64,000 nt of DNA, taken from Alcanivorax sp. 1008. GTDB lineage: Bacteria; Pseudomonadota; Gammaproteobacteria; Pseudomonadales; Alcanivoracaceae. Made by a program: the position numbers and the translations under genes. How positions within the stretch are numbered: position 1 is the first letter of the stretch; every line of letters begins with the position of its first letter. The notes below the pieces were generated by a model. The model ran no database searches. It was not told the DNA's origin and saw nothing but the letters and a program-made list of their open reading frames with translations. Of the stretch, positions 38,845-55,978 are shown in pieces. The stretch is taken from contig NZ_JAFMPS010000010.1 of assembly GCF_020667895.1 (NCBI RefSeq), positions 44,773 through 108,772 of the forward strand. The letters are read 5' to 3'.

Positions 38845-39141
38845 TTACTCAACAGCCAGGAAGTCAATGTCTTGACCAGCCTCGAGCGAGACATAGGCTT
38901 TCTTCCAATCGCTGCGCTTACCCTGCAGACGACCAAACACCTTGCTCTTGCCCTTCACGTTCAGCGTCCGCACATCTTTGACTTTGACCTCAAAGAGAGC
39001 TTCAACAGCAGCCTTGATTTCACGCTTGTCGGCATCGCCGGCTACGCGAAATACAAACTGATTGCCTTTCTCGGCAGCCACGGTCGCCTTTTCGGAGACA
39101 TGCGGAGCGAGCAGCACCTGGAAAATGCGCGCCTTGTTCAT
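38845..39141 (-). CDS. rplW: 50S ribosomal protein L23
   Basis: 98 aa. [20 protein letters not shown] and the [18 protein letters not shown] end ([11 protein letters not shown]) fit L23, the docking site for trigger factor and SRP at the tunnel exit. Its start overlaps the rplD stop by 4 bp. Confidence 0.97.
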   Translation of the reverse strand: MNKARIFQVLLAPHVSEKATVAAEKGNQFVFRVAGDADKREIKAAVEALFEVKVKDVRTLNVKGKSKVFGRLQGKRSDWKKAYVSLEAGQDIDFLAVE

Positions 39142-39740
39142 GCCAACGCCTCCTCAAGCTTCTTCAGCGCCGGAACAGTGATCAGCACTTTTTCGAATGC
39201 GATCAGACTGACAGGATCAACGCCATTCACATCACGCACATCAACACGCGGCAGGTTGCGAGCAGACAGGAACAGGTTCTCGTCCACCTCACCAGTCACA
39301 ATCAGCGTGTTGCTCAAACCAAGCGACTTCAACTTATCCAGCAGAGCGCGAGTCTTCGGCTCGGAAATGGCGAACTCATCCACCACCACCAAACGCTCCT
39401 GACGAATCAACTCAGCCATGATGCACTGCAGCGCACCGCGGTACATTTTGCGGTTCACTTTCTGGGAGTGATCACGCGGCACCGCTGCAAAGGTCACACC
39501 GCCGCCACGCCAAAGCGGGCTACGGATGGTACCAGCACGGGCGCGACCACTACCCTTCTGCTTCCACGGCTTTTTGCCACCACCACGCACATCAGAACGA
39601 GTCTTCTGCGCCTTGCTACCCTGACGGGCGCCAGCCAGATACGCAGTGACCACCTGATGAACCAGGGGCTCATTAAAATCCTTGCCGAAGGCGACCTCAG
39701 AAACGGTCACAGTTCCTCCAGAGGCAGTATTGAGATTCAT
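39138..39740 (-). CDS. rplD: 50S ribosomal protein L4
   Basis: 200 aa. The tunnel loop [20 protein letters not shown] is intact. In E. coli L4 also controls the S10 operon by attenuation and translational repression at the leader. The leader upstream of rpsJ here has a U-run structure that may serve the same purpose. Confidence 0.97.
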   Translation of the reverse strand: MNLNTASGGTVTVSEVAFGKDFNEPLVHQVVTAYLAGARQGSKAQKTRSDVRGGGKKPWKQKGSGRARAGTIRSPLWRGGGVTFAAVPRDHSQKVNRKMYRGALQCIMAELIRQERLVVVDEFAISEPKTRALLDKLKSLGLSNTLIVTGEVDENLFLSARNLPRVDVRDVNGVDPVSLIAFEKVLITVPALKKLEEALA

Positions 39741-39754
39741 CCTCTATTCCTCTT

Positions 39755-40390
39755 TCAGGCCTTGGCCTTGACTGCAGGCAGGACAACCAGGTCGGAACCG
39801 GTAGCACCGGGCACCGCACCCCTGACCAGCAGCAAGTTCTTGTCTGCATCCACGCGAACCACTTCCAGATTCTGGACAGTGACTCGCTCGGCACCCATGT
39901 GGCCAGCCATCTTTTTGCCTTTGAACACGCGACCCGGGGTCTGGTTCTGGCCGATGGAACCCGGCGCACGATGCGACAGAGAGTTACCGTGAGTGGCATC
40001 CTGCATGGAGAAATTCCAGCGCTTCACAACACCCTGGAACCCCTTCCCCTTGGACACACCAGTAACATCCACCATCTGACCCGCCTGAAACAGATCTGCC
40101 GCGATCGATGCACCAGGCACCAGATCTCCAGCATCAGCGCGGAACTCCCGCACCGTACGACCCGCCTCTACGCCAGCCTTGGCAAAATGCCCCGCCTGCG
40201 CGGCAGTGACACGGGAAGCGCGACGAGCGCCCACAGTTACCTGCACCGCGTCATAGCCATCCGTCTGAGCAGTCTTTACCTGACTCACACGGTTCGGCGT
40301 CACTTCAATCACGGTCACCGGGATGCTGTTGCCATCCTCAGTGAACACGCGGGTCATCCCGCATTTTCGACCGACTACACCAATCGCCAT
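39755..40390 (-). CDS. rplC: 50S ribosomal protein L3
   Basis: 211 aa. [20 protein letters not shown] start and the central loop [20 protein letters not shown] holding the Gln that is methylated in E. coli. Needed for peptidyl transferase centre assembly. Confidence 0.97.
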   Translation of the reverse strand: MAIGVVGRKCGMTRVFTEDGNSIPVTVIEVTPNRVSQVKTAQTDGYDAVQVTVGARRASRVTAAQAGHFAKAGVEAGRTVREFRADAGDLVPGASIAADLFQAGQMVDVTGVSKGKGFQGVVKRWNFSMQDATHGNSLSHRAPGSIGQNQTPGRVFKGKKMAGHMGAERVTVQNLEVVRVDADKNLLLVRGAVPGATGSDLVVLPAVKAKA

Positions 40391-40466
40391 TGTCTACCTC
40401 TGCACAACTTATCGCGGGAACACCCGCTCGTTGTCTGTCTTCAAGCCGAGCTGACCAGAACCGGGA

Positions 40467-40778
40467 TTAACCCAGGCTGATCTGCACGTCCACACCAGCC
40501 GCCAGGTCTAGTTTCATCAGTGCGTCTACGGTCTTATCCGTAGGCTGCACGATATCTACCAAGCGCTTGTGGGTACGAATTTCGTACTGATCCCGCGCGT
40601 CTTTATTGACGTGCGGAGAGACGAGCACCGTAAACCGCTCCTTGCGGGTCGGCAGCGGAATCGGTCCCATTACCTGGGCACCGGTACGCTTTGCGGTATC
40701 TACGATCTCCTGGGCAGACTGATCAATCAAACGATGATCAAATGCCTTGAGCCGGATGCGAATTCTTTGGTTAGCCAT
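40467..40778 (-). CDS. rpsJ: 30S ribosomal protein S10 / NusE
   Basis: 103 aa from the ATG at 40778 ([16 protein letters not shown]). [15 protein letters not shown] and [10 protein letters not shown] are diagnostic. It also acts in transcription antitermination, binding NusG, which is encoded at 56499-57041. First gene of the S10 operon; 76 bp to rplC. Confidence 0.97.
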   Translation of the reverse strand: MANQRIRIRLKAFDHRLIDQSAQEIVDTAKRTGAQVMGPIPLPTRKERFTVLVSPHVNKDARDQYEIRTHKRLVDIVQPTDKTVDALMKLDLAAGVDVQISLG

Positions 40779-40933
40779 AGCTAACAAACTCCGAACGTGT
40801 AACGAACCATGCTAAAGATGGCAAAAAAACCCTACCAACCAACCTTGCGGTGGCGGTGAGTCTGCGATCTTGCCCGAGAACGATGCCTCGGTTGGTCTAG
40901 CCTTTCCCGGCTTGTAGGGCCGAGAGGGCGCGA
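40779..40933 (-). promoter_or_regulatory. S10 operon leader with U-run structure
   Basis: The 5' leader of rpsJ. It contains a CCGAG/CTCGG hairpin (40874-40891) and a longer pairing of ACCAACC with GGTTGGT (40890-40896 with 40834-40840). On the RNA the second arm is followed by two G and then seven U (40823-40829), about 45 nt before the rpsJ ATG. This resembles an attenuator. L4-dependent attenuation is established for the E. coli S10 leader; here it is inference. Confidence 0.4.
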
Positions 40934-40962
40934 ATTGTAGTGGTAAAGAGAGGGCAGCGCAA
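40934..40962 (-). promoter_or_regulatory. S10 operon promoter
   Basis: On the minus strand TTGCGC (40957-40962), a 17-bp spacer and TACAAT (40934-40939), then a GC-rich discriminator (TCGCGCCC) typical of stringently controlled promoters. The -35 box lies in the loop of the inverted repeat that follows tuf. Confidence 0.55.
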
Positions 40963-40978
40963 TGCCTACCCTCTCTTT
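40945..40978. terminator. inverted repeat after tuf, T run on the plus strand
   Basis: AAAGAGAGGG (40945-40954) pairs perfectly with 40969-40978 around a 14-nt loop. The plus-strand side ends in a run of nine T, but tuf is on the minus strand, where only three T follow. It is a weak terminator for tuf and a good one for antisense transcription. Confidence 0.55.
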
Positions 40979-40984
40979 TTTTTC

Positions 40985-42181
40985 ATCAAGCGATGATTTT
41001 AGCTACCACGCCGGCGCCAACGGTACGGCCGCCTTCGCGAATAGCGAAACGCAGGCCTTCGTCCATGGCGATCGGGTTGATCAGCTTCACAACCAACTTG
41101 ACGTTATCACCCGGCATTACCATTTCCACGCCTTCCGGCAGGTCACAGGCGCCAGTCACGTCAGTGGTGCGGAAGTAGAACTGCGGACGGTAGCCGTTGA
41201 AGAACGGGGTATGACGACCGCCTTCTTCCTTGCTCAGCACGTACACCTCAGCTTCAAAGTGGGTGTGCGGCTTGATCGAGCCCGGCTTGGCCAGAACCTG
41301 ACCACGCTCAACGTCGTCACGCTTGGTACCACGCAGCAAAACACCAACGTTCTCACCAGCACGACCTTCGTCGAGCAGCTTGCGGAACATCTCAACGCCA
41401 GTACAGGTAGTCTTGGTGGTGTCGCGGATACCCACGATTTCCACTTCCTCACCTACCTTAACAATGCCCTGCTCCACACGACCGGTTACCACCGTGCCGC
41501 GACCGGAAATCGAGAACACATCTTCGATCGGCATAATGAACGGCTTGTCGATCGGGCGCTCCGGCTCCGGAATATAGGCGTCCAGAGTCTCCACCAGCTT
41601 CACTACCGCCGGCGCACCAATGTCAGACTGATCACCTTCCAGTGCCTTCAGCGCAGAACCCTTGATGATCGGGGTGTCATCGCCCGGGAAGTCGTAGCTG
41701 GACAGCAGCTCACGAATTTCCATCTCAACCAGCTCAAGCAGCTCTTCGTCATCAACCATGTCCGCCTTGTTCAGGAACACAACGATGTACGGAACACCTA
41801 CCTGGCGGGACAGCAGAATGTGCTCGCGGGTCTGCGGCATCGGGCCGTCAGCAGCGGAACACACCAAAATCGCACCGTCCATCTGCGCAGCACCAGTGAT
41901 CATGTTCTTCACATAATCAGCGTGCCCCGGGCAGTCAACGTGCGCGTAGTGACGCGTCGGCGACTCATACTCAACGTGCGAGGTCGCAATGGTAATACCA
42001 CGGGCGCGCTCTTCAGGAGCATTGTCAATCTGGTCGAAGGCGCGAAACTCACCGCCCCAGGTCTCCGCGCACACTTTCGTCAGCGCCGCTGTCAGCGTGG
42101 TTTTACCATGGTCAACGTGACCAATGGTGCCTACGTTAACGTGCGGTTTATTACGCTCGAATTTTCCCTTTGCCACGACTA
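40985..42181. repeat. tuf duplicate block, copy 1
   Basis: 1197 bp that match 57608-58804 with one difference seen (G at 41016, A at 57639). The match begins one base outside the stop codon and ends five bases upstream of the start codon; flanks are unrelated. This sharp limit to the gene is typical of gene conversion. Confidence 0.85.
40986..42176 (-). CDS. tuf: elongation factor Tu, copy in the str operon
   Basis: 396 aa. Starts with GTG (GTG GCA AAG GG), as confirmed by the EF-Tu N-terminus [11 protein letters not shown]. GTPase motifs [15 protein letters not shown] and NKADM are intact. EF-Tu delivers aminoacyl-tRNA to the ribosome. The protein is identical to that of the second copy at 57609-58799 and the DNA nearly so. 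It follows fusA by 38 bp. Confidence 0.98.
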   Translation of the reverse strand: MAKGKFERNKPHVNVGTIGHVDHGKTTLTAALTKVCAETWGGEFRAFDQIDNAPEERARGITIATSHVEYESPTRHYAHVDCPGHADYVKNMITGAAQMDGAILVCSAADGPMPQTREHILLSRQVGVPYIVVFLNKADMVDDEELLELVEMEIRELLSSYDFPGDDTPIIKGSALKALEGDQSDIGAPAVVKLVETLDAYIPEPERPIDKPFIMPIEDVFSISGRGTVVTGRVEQGIVKVGEEVEIVGIRDTTKTTCTGVEMFRKLLDEGRAGENVGVLLRGTKRDDVERGQVLAKPGSIKPHTHFEAEVYVLSKEEGGRHTPFFNGYRPQFYFRTTDVTGACDLPEGVEMVMPGDNVKLVVKLINPIAMDEGLRFAIREGGRTVGAGVVAKIIA

Positions 42182-42214
42182 TTTACCTCTGTCTCAGGTT
42201 GGACGGCTGACGAA

Positions 42215-44311
<2,097 letters not shown>

Positions 44312-44341
44312 GATAAATATCCTCGTAATGTCGGCGAATTA

Positions 44342-44812
44342 TCAGAAGCGGTAGTGCGAGAACGCCTTGTTTGCTTCTGCCATACGGTGTACGTCTTCAC
44401 GCTTCTTGATCGCGGCGCCCTTACCCTCAGCGGCGTCCATAATCTCGCCAGCCAGACGGGCGGCCATGCTCTTCTCGCCACGCTTGGAGGCGTAATCGAC
44501 CAACCAGCGCATGGCCAGTGCGGTACGACGACTCGGGCGCACTTCTACTGGCACCTGATAGGTGGCACCACCGACACGACGAGATTTTACTTCGACCACA
44601 GGACGAATGGCGTCCAAAGCCTTTTCAAAATACTCCATCGGCTCGCTTTTCTTGCGCTCCTGAACGATTTCCAGGGCACCATAAACGATACGCTCGGCGA
44701 CCGACTTTTTGCCGGACTCCATAACGTGGTTGATGAATTTAGCCAGCAGCTGGCTATTGAACTTGGGATCCGGAAGGATCTCCCGCTTCGCGGCTACGCG
44801 ACGTCTTGGCAT
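44342..44812 (-). CDS. rpsG: 30S ribosomal protein S7
   Basis: 156 aa from the ATG at 44812 ([18 protein letters not shown]), preceded by [23 protein letters not shown] and [19 protein letters not shown] are diagnostic. S7 nucleates the 30S head and in E. coli represses the str operon by binding the rpsL-rpsG gap. Confidence 0.97.
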   Translation of the reverse strand: MPRRRVAAKREILPDPKFNSQLLAKFINHVMESGKKSVAERIVYGALEIVQERKKSEPMEYFEKALDAIRPVVEVKSRRVGGATYQVPVEVRPSRRTALAMRWLVDYASKRGEKSMAARLAGEIMDAAEGKGAAIKKREDVHRMAEANKAFSHYRF

Positions 44813-45016
44813 GTTGGATGCTCCATATACCCCCGCCATGGCGGGGATGTCTTCAGGGTTATCCGGGACAACCCCCTCATCAGGAAAGGGTACCCGGCCT
44901 TACTCATCCCGCCGCAATAAAAATTGCGGTAGTTTGAATTGTCAGCGCCCGGAAGCCTGCAAAGGCTACCGGGCGTCTGTTAACGCTTGATTGCAGCCGG
45001 ACAGGCCGGCAGCAAT
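44813..45016 (-). promoter_or_regulatory. rpsL-rpsG intercistronic region with three hairpins, candidate S7 site
   Basis: 204 bp. Inverted repeats: a 16-bp palindrome CCCCGCCATGGCGGGG (44831-44846), CCGCAAT/ATTGCGG (44912-44929) and a 12-bp stem with one mismatch (44946-44975). E. coli has a shorter S7-binding gap here; that this region does the same is inferred. Confidence 0.45.
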
Positions 45017-45391
45017 TTATTTCTTCGGACGCTTGGCGCCGTACTTCGAGCGGCGCTGCATGCGGCCGTTCACACCAGCTGCATCCAGAGTGCCGCGCAC
45101 GGTGTGATAACGCACACCCGGCAGGTCTTTCACCCGGCCACCGCGGATCAGCACAACGCTGTGCTCCTGCAGGTTATGGCCTTCGCCACCAATATAGGAG
45201 CTAACTTCATAGCCATTGGTCAGGCGCACACGGCAAACCTTACGCAGAGCCGAGTTCGGCTTCTTCGGGGTGGTGGTGTAGACCCGGGTGCAGACGCCTC
45301 GACGTTGCGGGCAGCCCTGCAGGGCCACGGAGTCACTTTTTTCTACCTTGCTCTGACGCGGCTTGCGCACCAGCTGATTTACGGTTGCCAT
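45017..45391 (-). CDS. rpsL: 30S ribosomal protein S12
   Basis: 124 aa. [18 protein letters not shown] and [14 protein letters not shown] keep both wild-type lysines whose change gives streptomycin resistance. The Asp in KDLPGVR is the residue that RimO methylthiolates in E. coli, helped by YcaO; a YcaO homologue is encoded at 3340-5532. First gene of the str operon. Confidence 0.98.
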   Translation of the reverse strand: MATVNQLVRKPRQSKVEKSDSVALQGCPQRRGVCTRVYTTTPKKPNSALRKVCRVRLTNGYEVSSYIGGEGHNLQEHSVVLIRGGRVKDLPGVRYHTVRGTLDAAGVNGRMQRRSKYGAKRPKK

Positions 45392-45480
45392 GAACCTGAC
45401 ACTCCAGCTTGCAAATAAGTAATGAGGTAACTAACAACTGACCGGATACAGAACCGGACACACTACCTCAAGGGTCGGCG

Positions 45481-45509
45481 ATTGTAGGAGCGGTCTGGCA
45501 CCGAGTCAA
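45481..45509 (-). promoter_or_regulatory. str operon promoter
   Basis: On the minus strand TTGACT (45504-45509), 17-bp spacer, TACAAT (45481-45486), then a GC-rich discriminator (CGCCGACC). Both boxes match 5 of 6. The -35 box sits in the loop of the hairpin that follows rpoC. Confidence 0.65.
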
Positions 45510-45520
45510 GGTGCCAGACC
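45492..45520. terminator. 11-bp perfect hairpin after rpoC
   Basis: GGTCTGGCACC pairs with GGTGCCAGACC around a 7-nt loop, 8 bp after the rpoC stop. No T run follows on the minus strand, so read-through into the str operon is possible. It overlaps the str promoter. Confidence 0.55.
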
Positions 45521-45527
45521 AATCCCG

Positions 45528-49730
<4,203 letters not shown>

Positions 49731-49789
49731 GGCCAGTCCTCCATGCAGAGCTAATGCTCGCAAAAACGTACGTTAATCCAGATATCCGT

Positions 49790-52700
49790 TTATTCGCTTT
49801 CAAGCTCGATATTGATACCGAGGGAGCGAATTTCCTTCAGCAACACATTGAAGGATTCGGGCATACCCGGATCCATCCGGTGATCACCATCAACGATGTT
49901 CTTGTAAATCCGGGTACGGCCATTAACGTCATCAGACTTGACCGTAAGCATTTCTTGAAGCGTGTAGGCCGCGCCGTACGCCTCCAGAGCCCAGACTTCC
50001 ATCTCACCGAACCGCTGGCCACCGAACTGAGCCTTACCACCCAGCGGCTGCTGGGTAACAAGACTGTAAGAGCCCGTCGACCGCGCGTGCATCTTGTCAT
50101 CCACCAAGTGGTTCAGTTTGAGCATGTACATGTAGCCAACTGTCACCGAGCGATCAAACTTGTCCCCGGTACGGCCATCCCACAGCTCCATCTGACCCGA
50201 TGCATTCAGACCGGCCAGTTTGAGAAGATCCTTGATCTCTTCTTCTTTGGCGCCATCGAATACCGGTGTCGCCATCGGCACACCACCGACCAGATTAGCT
50301 GCCAGCTCCAACACTTCCGCGTCGGAGAAGCTCTTCAAGTCTTCCTTCCGCAAGCTGATCGCCGTGCCGTTATAGATCTTGTCCAGGAACTCACGAATCT
50401 CTGCGACCTTACGCTGCTCAGCAAGCATCGCTTCGATACGCTCGCCAAGACCTTTGGCGGCAAGACCCATGTGCACTTCGAGAACCTGACCGATGTTCAT
50501 CCGTGACGGTACGCCAAGTGGGTTCAGCACGATATCTACCGGAACGCCATGCTCATCATAGGGCATGTCTTCTTCCGGCATGATCACCGAGATCACACCC
50601 TTGTTACCGTGACGACCTGCCATCTTGTCGCCAGGCTGAATGCGACGCTTGATTGCCAGGTAAACCTTAACGACCTTCAAAACGCCATGAGCCAAGTCGT
50701 CACCAGCAGAAATTTTGCCCTGCTTGTCCTTGTAGCGCTCTTCCTGTTCGCGCTTATGCGCTTCCAGGTACTGCTGAGCGCGTTCAAGCTGTTCAGCCAG
50801 ATCATCCTCAGCCGGCCGCAGTTCAAAAATCTTTTCCGCATTCATCTCGGCAAGAAGGTCTGCGGTAAGCTCGGCGCCGCGCTTCAGGCCGGCACCACCG
50901 TTTACCTTGCGACCCAGCAACTGCTTGCGCAAACGCTCAAGAATATCCTGCTCAAGAATCCGGTACTCGTCTTTGAGATCCTTGCGGAACTGCTCAAGCT
51001 GGGCCTGATCAATCTGCCGGGCACGGTCGTCTTTCTCGACGCCGTCACGGGTGAACACCTGAACGTCAATGATCGTACCCTTGACGCCAGACGGAACGCG
51101 CAGGGAGGTATCTTTTACGTCAGAGGCCTTCTCACCAAAGATCGCACGCAACAGCTTCTCTTCCGGAGTAAGCTGGGCCTCGCCCTTGGGAGTGACCTTG
51201 CCCACCAAAATGTCGCCGGCGATTACTTCAGCGCCGACGTAGACAATGCCAGACTCGTCCAGCTTGGCTAGCGCCGCCTCACCTACGTTCGGAATATCAG
51301 CAGTAATCTCTTCCGGTCCAAGCTTGGTGTCACGAGCGACACAGCTTAGCTCCTGAATATGGATGGAAGTAAAGCGATCTTCCTTAACCACCCGCTCAGA
51401 AATCAGGATCGAGTCTTCGAAGTTGTAACCATTCCACGGCATAAAGGCTATGCGCATGTTCTGGCCAAGGGCCAGCTCACCCATATCGGTGGAAGGACCA
51501 TCTGCCAAAATGTCACCCCCCGAAACCGTGTCACCAATCTTCACCAATGGACGCTGATTGATACAGGTATTCTGGTTAGAGCGGGTGTATTTGGTCAGGT
51601 TGTAGATATCAACACCGGCTTCGCCTTCAGCGATTTCAGCATCATTGACCTTAACAATGATCCGCGACGCGTCTACCTTGTCGATTACACCGCCACGCCG
51701 AGCCACCACACAAACACCGGAGTCGCGCGCTACATGGCGCTCGATACCGGTACCGACCAGCGGTTTTTCGGTGATCAACGTCGGCACCGCCTGACGCTGC
51801 ATGTTGGCACCCATCAATGCACGGTTAGCATCATCGTGCTCCAGGAACGGAATCAACGAGGCTGCAATGGACACCACCTGACGCGGCGAAACGTCCATAT
51901 GGGTAATCTGGGACGGCTGCATAATGGTGAATTCGTTGCGATGGCGAACCGTGACAAACTCATCAACAAATTTTTCATTGCCATCAACCTTGGAGTCGGC
52001 CTGCGCGATTACACACTCCGCTTCCTCAATCGCTGACAGATACTCAATGTCATTGGTTACCTGACCATTAACAACTTTACGATAAGGCGACTCAAGGAAA
52101 CCGTAATCGTTGGTGCGAGCATAAGTCGCCAACGAGTTGATCAGACCAATATTCGGGCCTTCCGGCGTCTCGATTGGACATACGCGACCATAGTGAGTCG
52201 GGTGCACATCACGGACTTCGAAGCCAGCGCGCTCACGAGTCAGGCCACCTGGGCCGAGTGCGGATACGCGACGCTTGTGAGTAACCTCAGAAAGCGGGTT
52301 ATTCTGATCCATGAACTGACTGAGCTGGGATGAGCCGAAGAACTCCTTTACGGCAGCGGCCACCGGCTTCGAGTTGATCAAGTCCTGTGGCATCAAGCCC
52401 TCAGACTCGGCCAAACTGAGACGCTCCTTAACAGCGCGCTCAACCCGCACCAGACCAACGCGGAACTGGTTTTCTGCCATTTCGCCAACAGAACGGACAC
52501 GACGGTTGCCGAGGTGATCAATGTCATCAACGATGCCGTTACCGTTACGAATGTCTACCAACGTGCGAAGCACATCGATGATGTCGGAAACACCGTCGCC
52601 AATGTGATTAAAGTACTGCTTTCCTTCCTCGTCGGTGCGCAGAGAGAAATAACGGCCGTCATAAACGATGCCGGCGCCTTTCTCTTCTTCCCGCCCAAGG

Positions 52701-53932
52701 CGACGGTTGAATTTCATCCGGCCTACAGCAGAGAGATCGTAGCGCTCTTCAGTGAAAAACAGATTCTTGAACAGGTTCTCGGCCGCCTCCTTGGTCGGAG
52801 GCTCTCCCGGACGCATCATCCGATAGATTTCCACCAACGCCTCGAGTTGGCTACGGGTTGGATCAGCACGCAACGTATCTGACATGAACGGGCCATTGTC
52901 CAGATCGTTGGTATACAGAGTTTCGAATGCGGTTACGCCGGCCTTTTCGAGATTGACCAGCACATCAGCGGTAATCTCGGTATTGCACTCAAACAATACC
53001 TCACCAGTGGATTCATTGACCGCAGACCGGGCAAGGACTTTACCGTGCAGGTACTCCGCCGGAATATCAAGAAACTCAATATTGGCTTTTTCCAAATCAC
53101 GGATATGACGCGCTGTAATACGACGGCCGCGTTCAACCACCAGCTTATCACCGGCCATAATGTCGAAGGTCGCCGTCTCGCCACGCAGTCGCTCCGCAAT
53201 AAGGCGCATCTTGTAGCTGGAGCCGTCGCGAATAATCTCGTTGGTATCGAAGAACATCGCCAGAATTTCATCGGCGGTGTAACCCAGCGCACGCAGCAGG
53301 ATAGTCGCCGGCAGTTTGCGACGACGATCAATACGAACAAACACCTGATCCTTCGGATCAAATTCGAAATCCAGCCAGGAGCCACGGTAAGGAATAATTC
53401 GAGCAGAGTACAACAGCTTACCCGAGCTATGGGTCTTACCTTTGTCGTGATCAAAGAACACGCCCGGAGAACGGTGCAGCTGAGACACAATCACTCGCTC
53501 AGTGCCATTGATAACGAAGGTGCCGTTATCAGTCATAAGCGGTATTTCGCCCATGTACACCTGCTGCTCGCGAATATCCTTGATCGCGCCGGAGGACTCA
53601 CGGTCATAGATCATCAAGCGGATGCGAACACGCAGAGGAGCTGCGTAGGTGGCGCCGCGCAGGATACATTCCTTAACGTCGAACACCGGCTTGCCCAATT
53701 CATAACCCGCATATTCCAGTGCCGCATTACCCGAATAGCTGGAAATCGGGAATACCGAACGGAAAGCAGCCTCCAGACCTTCTTCGAGGCGCTGGTCGGC
53801 CGGCTGGCTCTGCTGCAAAAACTTGCGATAGGAGTCAAGCTGGATTGCGAGAAGGTACGGAACCTCCATCACAGTCGGGAGCTTGCCGAAATCTTTGCGG
53901 ATCCGCTTTTTCTCAGTGAATGAGTATGCCAT
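49790..53932 (-). CDS. rpoB: RNA polymerase beta subunit
   Basis: 1380 aa, slightly longer than the E. coli protein (1342). The rifampicin region is wild type ([18 protein letters not shown]), and [20 protein letters not shown] near the C-terminus contacts beta'. [17 protein letters not shown] is the usual start and has a GAGGAACGC ribosome binding site. Confidence 0.98.
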   Translation of the reverse strand: MAYSFTEKKRIRKDFGKLPTVMEVPYLLAIQLDSYRKFLQQSQPADQRLEEGLEAAFRSVFPISSYSGNAALEYAGYELGKPVFDVKECILRGATYAAPLRVRIRLMIYDRESSGAIKDIREQQVYMGEIPLMTDNGTFVINGTERVIVSQLHRSPGVFFDHDKGKTHSSGKLLYSARIIPYRGSWLDFEFDPKDQVFVRIDRRRKLPATILLRALGYTADEILAMFFDTNEIIRDGSSYKMRLIAERLRGETATFDIMAGDKLVVERGRRITARHIRDLEKANIEFLDIPAEYLHGKVLARSAVNESTGEVLFECNTEITADVLVNLEKAGVTAFETLYTNDLDNGPFMSDTLRADPTRSQLEALVEIYRMMRPGEPPTKEAAENLFKNLFFTEERYDLSAVGRMKFNRRLGREEEKGAGIVYDGRYFSLRTDEEGKQYFNHIGDGVSDIIDVLRTLVDIRNGNGIVDDIDHLGNRRVRSVGEMAENQFRVGLVRVERAVKERLSLAESEGLMPQDLINSKPVAAAVKEFFGSSQLSQFMDQNNPLSEVTHKRRVSALGPGGLTRERAGFEVRDVHPTHYGRVCPIETPEGPNIGLINSLATYARTNDYGFLESPYRKVVNGQVTNDIEYLSAIEEAECVIAQADSKVDGNEKFVDEFVTVRHRNEFTIMQPSQITHMDVSPRQVVSIAASLIPFLEHDDANRALMGANMQRQAVPTLITEKPLVGTGIERHVARDSGVCVVARRGGVIDKVDASRIIVKVNDAEIAEGEAGVDIYNLTKYTRSNQNTCINQRPLVKIGDTVSGGDILADGPSTDMGELALGQNMRIAFMPWNGYNFEDSILISERVVKEDRFTSIHIQELSCVARDTKLGPEEITADIPNVGEAALAKLDESGIVYVGAEVIAGDILVGKVTPKGEAQLTPEEKLLRAIFGEKASDVKDTSLRVPSGVKGTIIDVQVFTRDGVEKDDRARQIDQAQLEQFRKDLKDEYRILEQDILERLRKQLLGRKVNGGAGLKRGAELTADLLAEMNAEKIFELRPAEDDLAEQLERAQQYLEAHKREQEERYKDKQGKISAGDDLAHGVLKVVKVYLAIKRRIQPGDKMAGRHGNKGVISVIMPEEDMPYDEHGVPVDIVLNPLGVPSRMNIGQVLEVHMGLAAKGLGERIEAMLAEQRKVAEIREFLDKIYNGTAISLRKEDLKSFSDAEVLELAANLVGGVPMATPVFDGAKEEEIKDLLKLAGLNASGQMELWDGRTGDKFDRSVTVGYMYMLKLNHLVDDKMHARSTGSYSLVTQQPLGGKAQFGGQRFGEMEVWALEAYGAAYTLQEMLTVKSDDVNGRTRIYKNIVDGDHRMDPGMPESFNVLLKEIRSLGINIELESE

Positions 53933-54033
53933 CTGCGTTCCTCGGCGGTTGCTACATCGCCACTTGGCGACATCGTGTTGCTATCCAGGTGCGTTAACCG
54001 GTTACTGCGTTAACGACTTACTGCAAAAACGAC

Positions 54034-54064
54034 AAAAAGCTGGCAGCCGAAAACGGCTGCCAGC
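54034..54064 (-). terminator. rplL-rpoB attenuator
   Basis: On the minus strand an 11-bp perfect GC-rich stem (GCTGGCAGCCG with its complement) closes a TTTT loop and is followed by five T. In E. coli a partly effective terminator at this place sets the ratio of L7/L12 to RNA polymerase; the same is likely here. Confidence 0.75.
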
Positions 54065-54107
54065 CCCTGTCTTCCCGTATAAGCCGGAAAGACAAGCGCA
54101 TTCGCGC

Positions 54108-54479
54108 TTACTTCAGCTCGGCGGTGCCGCCGGCTTCTTCGATCTTCTTCTTCAGCTCTTCCGCGTCGGCCTTGGAGATGCCTTCCTTCACGACTGCTGG
54201 AGCACCTTCTACCATGTCTTTGGCTTCTTTCAAGCCCAGACCAGTAGCTTCACGAACTGCCTTGATCACGCCGACTTTCTTATCGCCGAAACCGGTAAGC
54301 ACAACGTTGAACTCGGTCTGCTCTTCAGCAGCGGCAGCACCAGCACCCGGCGCAGCAGCAACAGCAACAGCAGCAGCAGAAACGTTAAACTTCTCTTCGA
54401 ATGCAGAAATCAGCTCAACCAGTTCCAGCACGGACAGTTCAGCAACAGCATTCAGGATATCTTCTTTGGACATTGCCAT
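54108..54479 (-). CDS. rplL: 50S ribosomal protein L7/L12
   Basis: 123 aa. Helical N-terminal dimer domain, alanine-rich hinge (about 37-52) and the C-terminal factor-binding domain with [20 protein letters not shown]. Multiple copies bind L10 and recruit translation GTPases. An attenuator follows before rpoB. Confidence 0.98.
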   Translation of the reverse strand: MAMSKEDILNAVAELSVLELVELISAFEEKFNVSAAAVAVAAAPGAGAAAAEEQTEFNVVLTGFGDKKVGVIKAVREATGLGLKEAKDMVEGAPAVVKEGISKADAEELKKKIEEAGGTAELK

Positions 54480-54521
54480 GGTCTTTCTCCATCTCTTAAT
54501 CAGGTGTGATTCAGGCGGCGA

Positions 54522-55028
54522 TCAGGCAGCCTGAGATTCGTTCTCTTCTTTCAGCGCGGTCAGCAATCTGCCGAGCTTGGATACCGGAGCCTGCAGCACG
54601 GACACCAACATAGTGAGCGCCTGTTCGCGGTTCGGCAGTCCAGCCAGTACATCGATTTCTGCGCCGGCGAACAATTTGCCCTCATAGGCACCAACCTTGA
54701 TTTCAAGCTGGGCATTGTCCTTGGCAAAATCCTTGAACAGACGGGCGGCGGCGCCCATATCGTCCTCGGACATTGACAGACCGATGATGCTCGGACCGAC
54801 CAGTGAATCGTTCAGCAGGGAGAAGTCGGTACCTTCCAGCGCACGACGCGCCAGAGTGTTACGAACCACTCGCAGATAAACGTTCTGCTCACGAGCCTTG
54901 GCACGCAGCTGGGTCAGCTGGGATACCGTCAGACCGCGATAGTCGGCGACCACAGCAGAGAATGCATTGCCGGCAGCTTCGCTCACCGCAGCAACGATCT
55001 CTTTTTTGTCTTCGAGTCTAAGAGTCAC
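54522..55028 (-). CDS. rplJ: 50S ribosomal protein L10
   Basis: 168 aa. Starts at GTG (55028) after GAGGAGG at 6-nt spacing, giving MTLRLEDKKEIVAAVSEAA. AVVADYRGLTVSQLTQLR and YLRVVRNTLARRALEGT are diagnostic. The C-terminal helix binds L7/L12 dimers. The L10 complex represses its own leader in E. coli. Confidence 0.97.
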   Translation of the reverse strand: MTLRLEDKKEIVAAVSEAAGNAFSAVVADYRGLTVSQLTQLRAKAREQNVYLRVVRNTLARRALEGTDFSLLNDSLVGPSIIGLSMSEDDMGAAARLFKDFAKDNAQLEIKVGAYEGKLFAGAEIDVLAGLPNREQALTMLVSVLQAPVSKLGRLLTALKEENESQAA

Positions 55029-55279
55029 TGTGTAACCTCCTCATTAATACGATCGGCCAAAATGGCCGACCACCCGTTTTATGATGGCGTTGCCGCTATC
55101 ATCGCGGGGGCACAGTGAACCTGAACCACACCGCGCCTGCGCAGGCTGATCTTTTAAGCCCGATCCGGAGAACCGTCCGGGCGCCTGTGGTCTTTGACGC
55201 ATCTGCCCGAAGGCAGAGTTTTCAAAGTCCTGGGCCGACAGCAGCGCAAGGCTACCGGCCCGTTATGTCGCACCAACTA
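55029..55279 (-). promoter_or_regulatory. rplJL leader, candidate L10 autoregulation site
   Basis: 251 bp without a gene. On the RNA a TCTGCC stem with a TTCG loop (55202-55217) and, just upstream of the ribosome binding site, a 7-bp TCGGCCA/TGGCCGA hairpin (55053-55069) can form. E. coli has an L10-binding leader of similar length in this place; structural equivalence is inferred. Confidence 0.5.
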
Positions 55280-55975
55280 TCAGACAGACAGCGTGGCGAT
55301 ATCAATTGCCAAACCCGGACCCATCGTCGAGGAAAGAGCAATCTTGCGGATGTATACGCCCTTCGAGGTCGATGGCTTGATGCGCTTGAGATCTGCCAGC
55401 AGCGCTTCAACGTTCTCCTTGATGGCATTGGCATCAAATCCAACCTGACCGACAGCGCAGTGAATAATGCCGCCTTTGTCGGTACGGAAACGCACCTGAC
55501 CACCCTTGGCATTTTTCACCGCAGTGGCCACATCGGCAGTTACCGTGCCTACTTTGGGATTCGGCATCAGGCCACGCGGACCAAGAATGGTGCCGAGCTT
55601 ACCGACAACACGCATTGCATCCGGGGTAGCAATAACCACGTCAAAATCAATCTGACCGCCCTGTACCTGTTCGGCCAGATCATCAAAGCCAACAACGTCT
55701 GCACCAGCCGCTTTGGCCGCTTCAGCATTGGCACCCTGAGCAAACACCGCCACGCGGACAGTCTTGCCGGTGCCGTGCGGCAGCACAGACGCGCCACGAA
55801 CGTTTTGATCCGACTTGCGCGGATCAACGCCAAGATTCACGGCAACGTCGATGGACTCCTTGAACTTTACAGTCGACAGATCGGACAGCAGGCCAATCGC
55901 TTCATCGATCGCATATAGTTTGCCAGGCTGGACCTTTTCACGGATCAGACGGGCACGCTTAGACAGTTTAGCCAT
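55280..55975 (-). CDS. rplA: 50S ribosomal protein L1
   Basis: 231 aa. The signature [19 protein letters not shown] and the start [15 protein letters not shown] identify L1, the mobile stalk protein at the E site and the repressor of its own operon in E. coli. Starts 3 bp after rplK. Confidence 0.98.
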   Translation of the reverse strand: MAKLSKRARLIREKVQPGKLYAIDEAIGLLSDLSTVKFKESIDVAVNLGVDPRKSDQNVRGASVLPHGTGKTVRVAVFAQGANAEAAKAAGADVVGFDDLAEQVQGGQIDFDVVIATPDAMRVVGKLGTILGPRGLMPNPKVGTVTADVATAVKNAKGGQVRFRTDKGGIIHCAVGQVGFDANAIKENVEALLADLKRIKPSTSKGVYIRKIALSSTMGPGLAIDIATLSV

Positions 55976-55978
55976 GAC

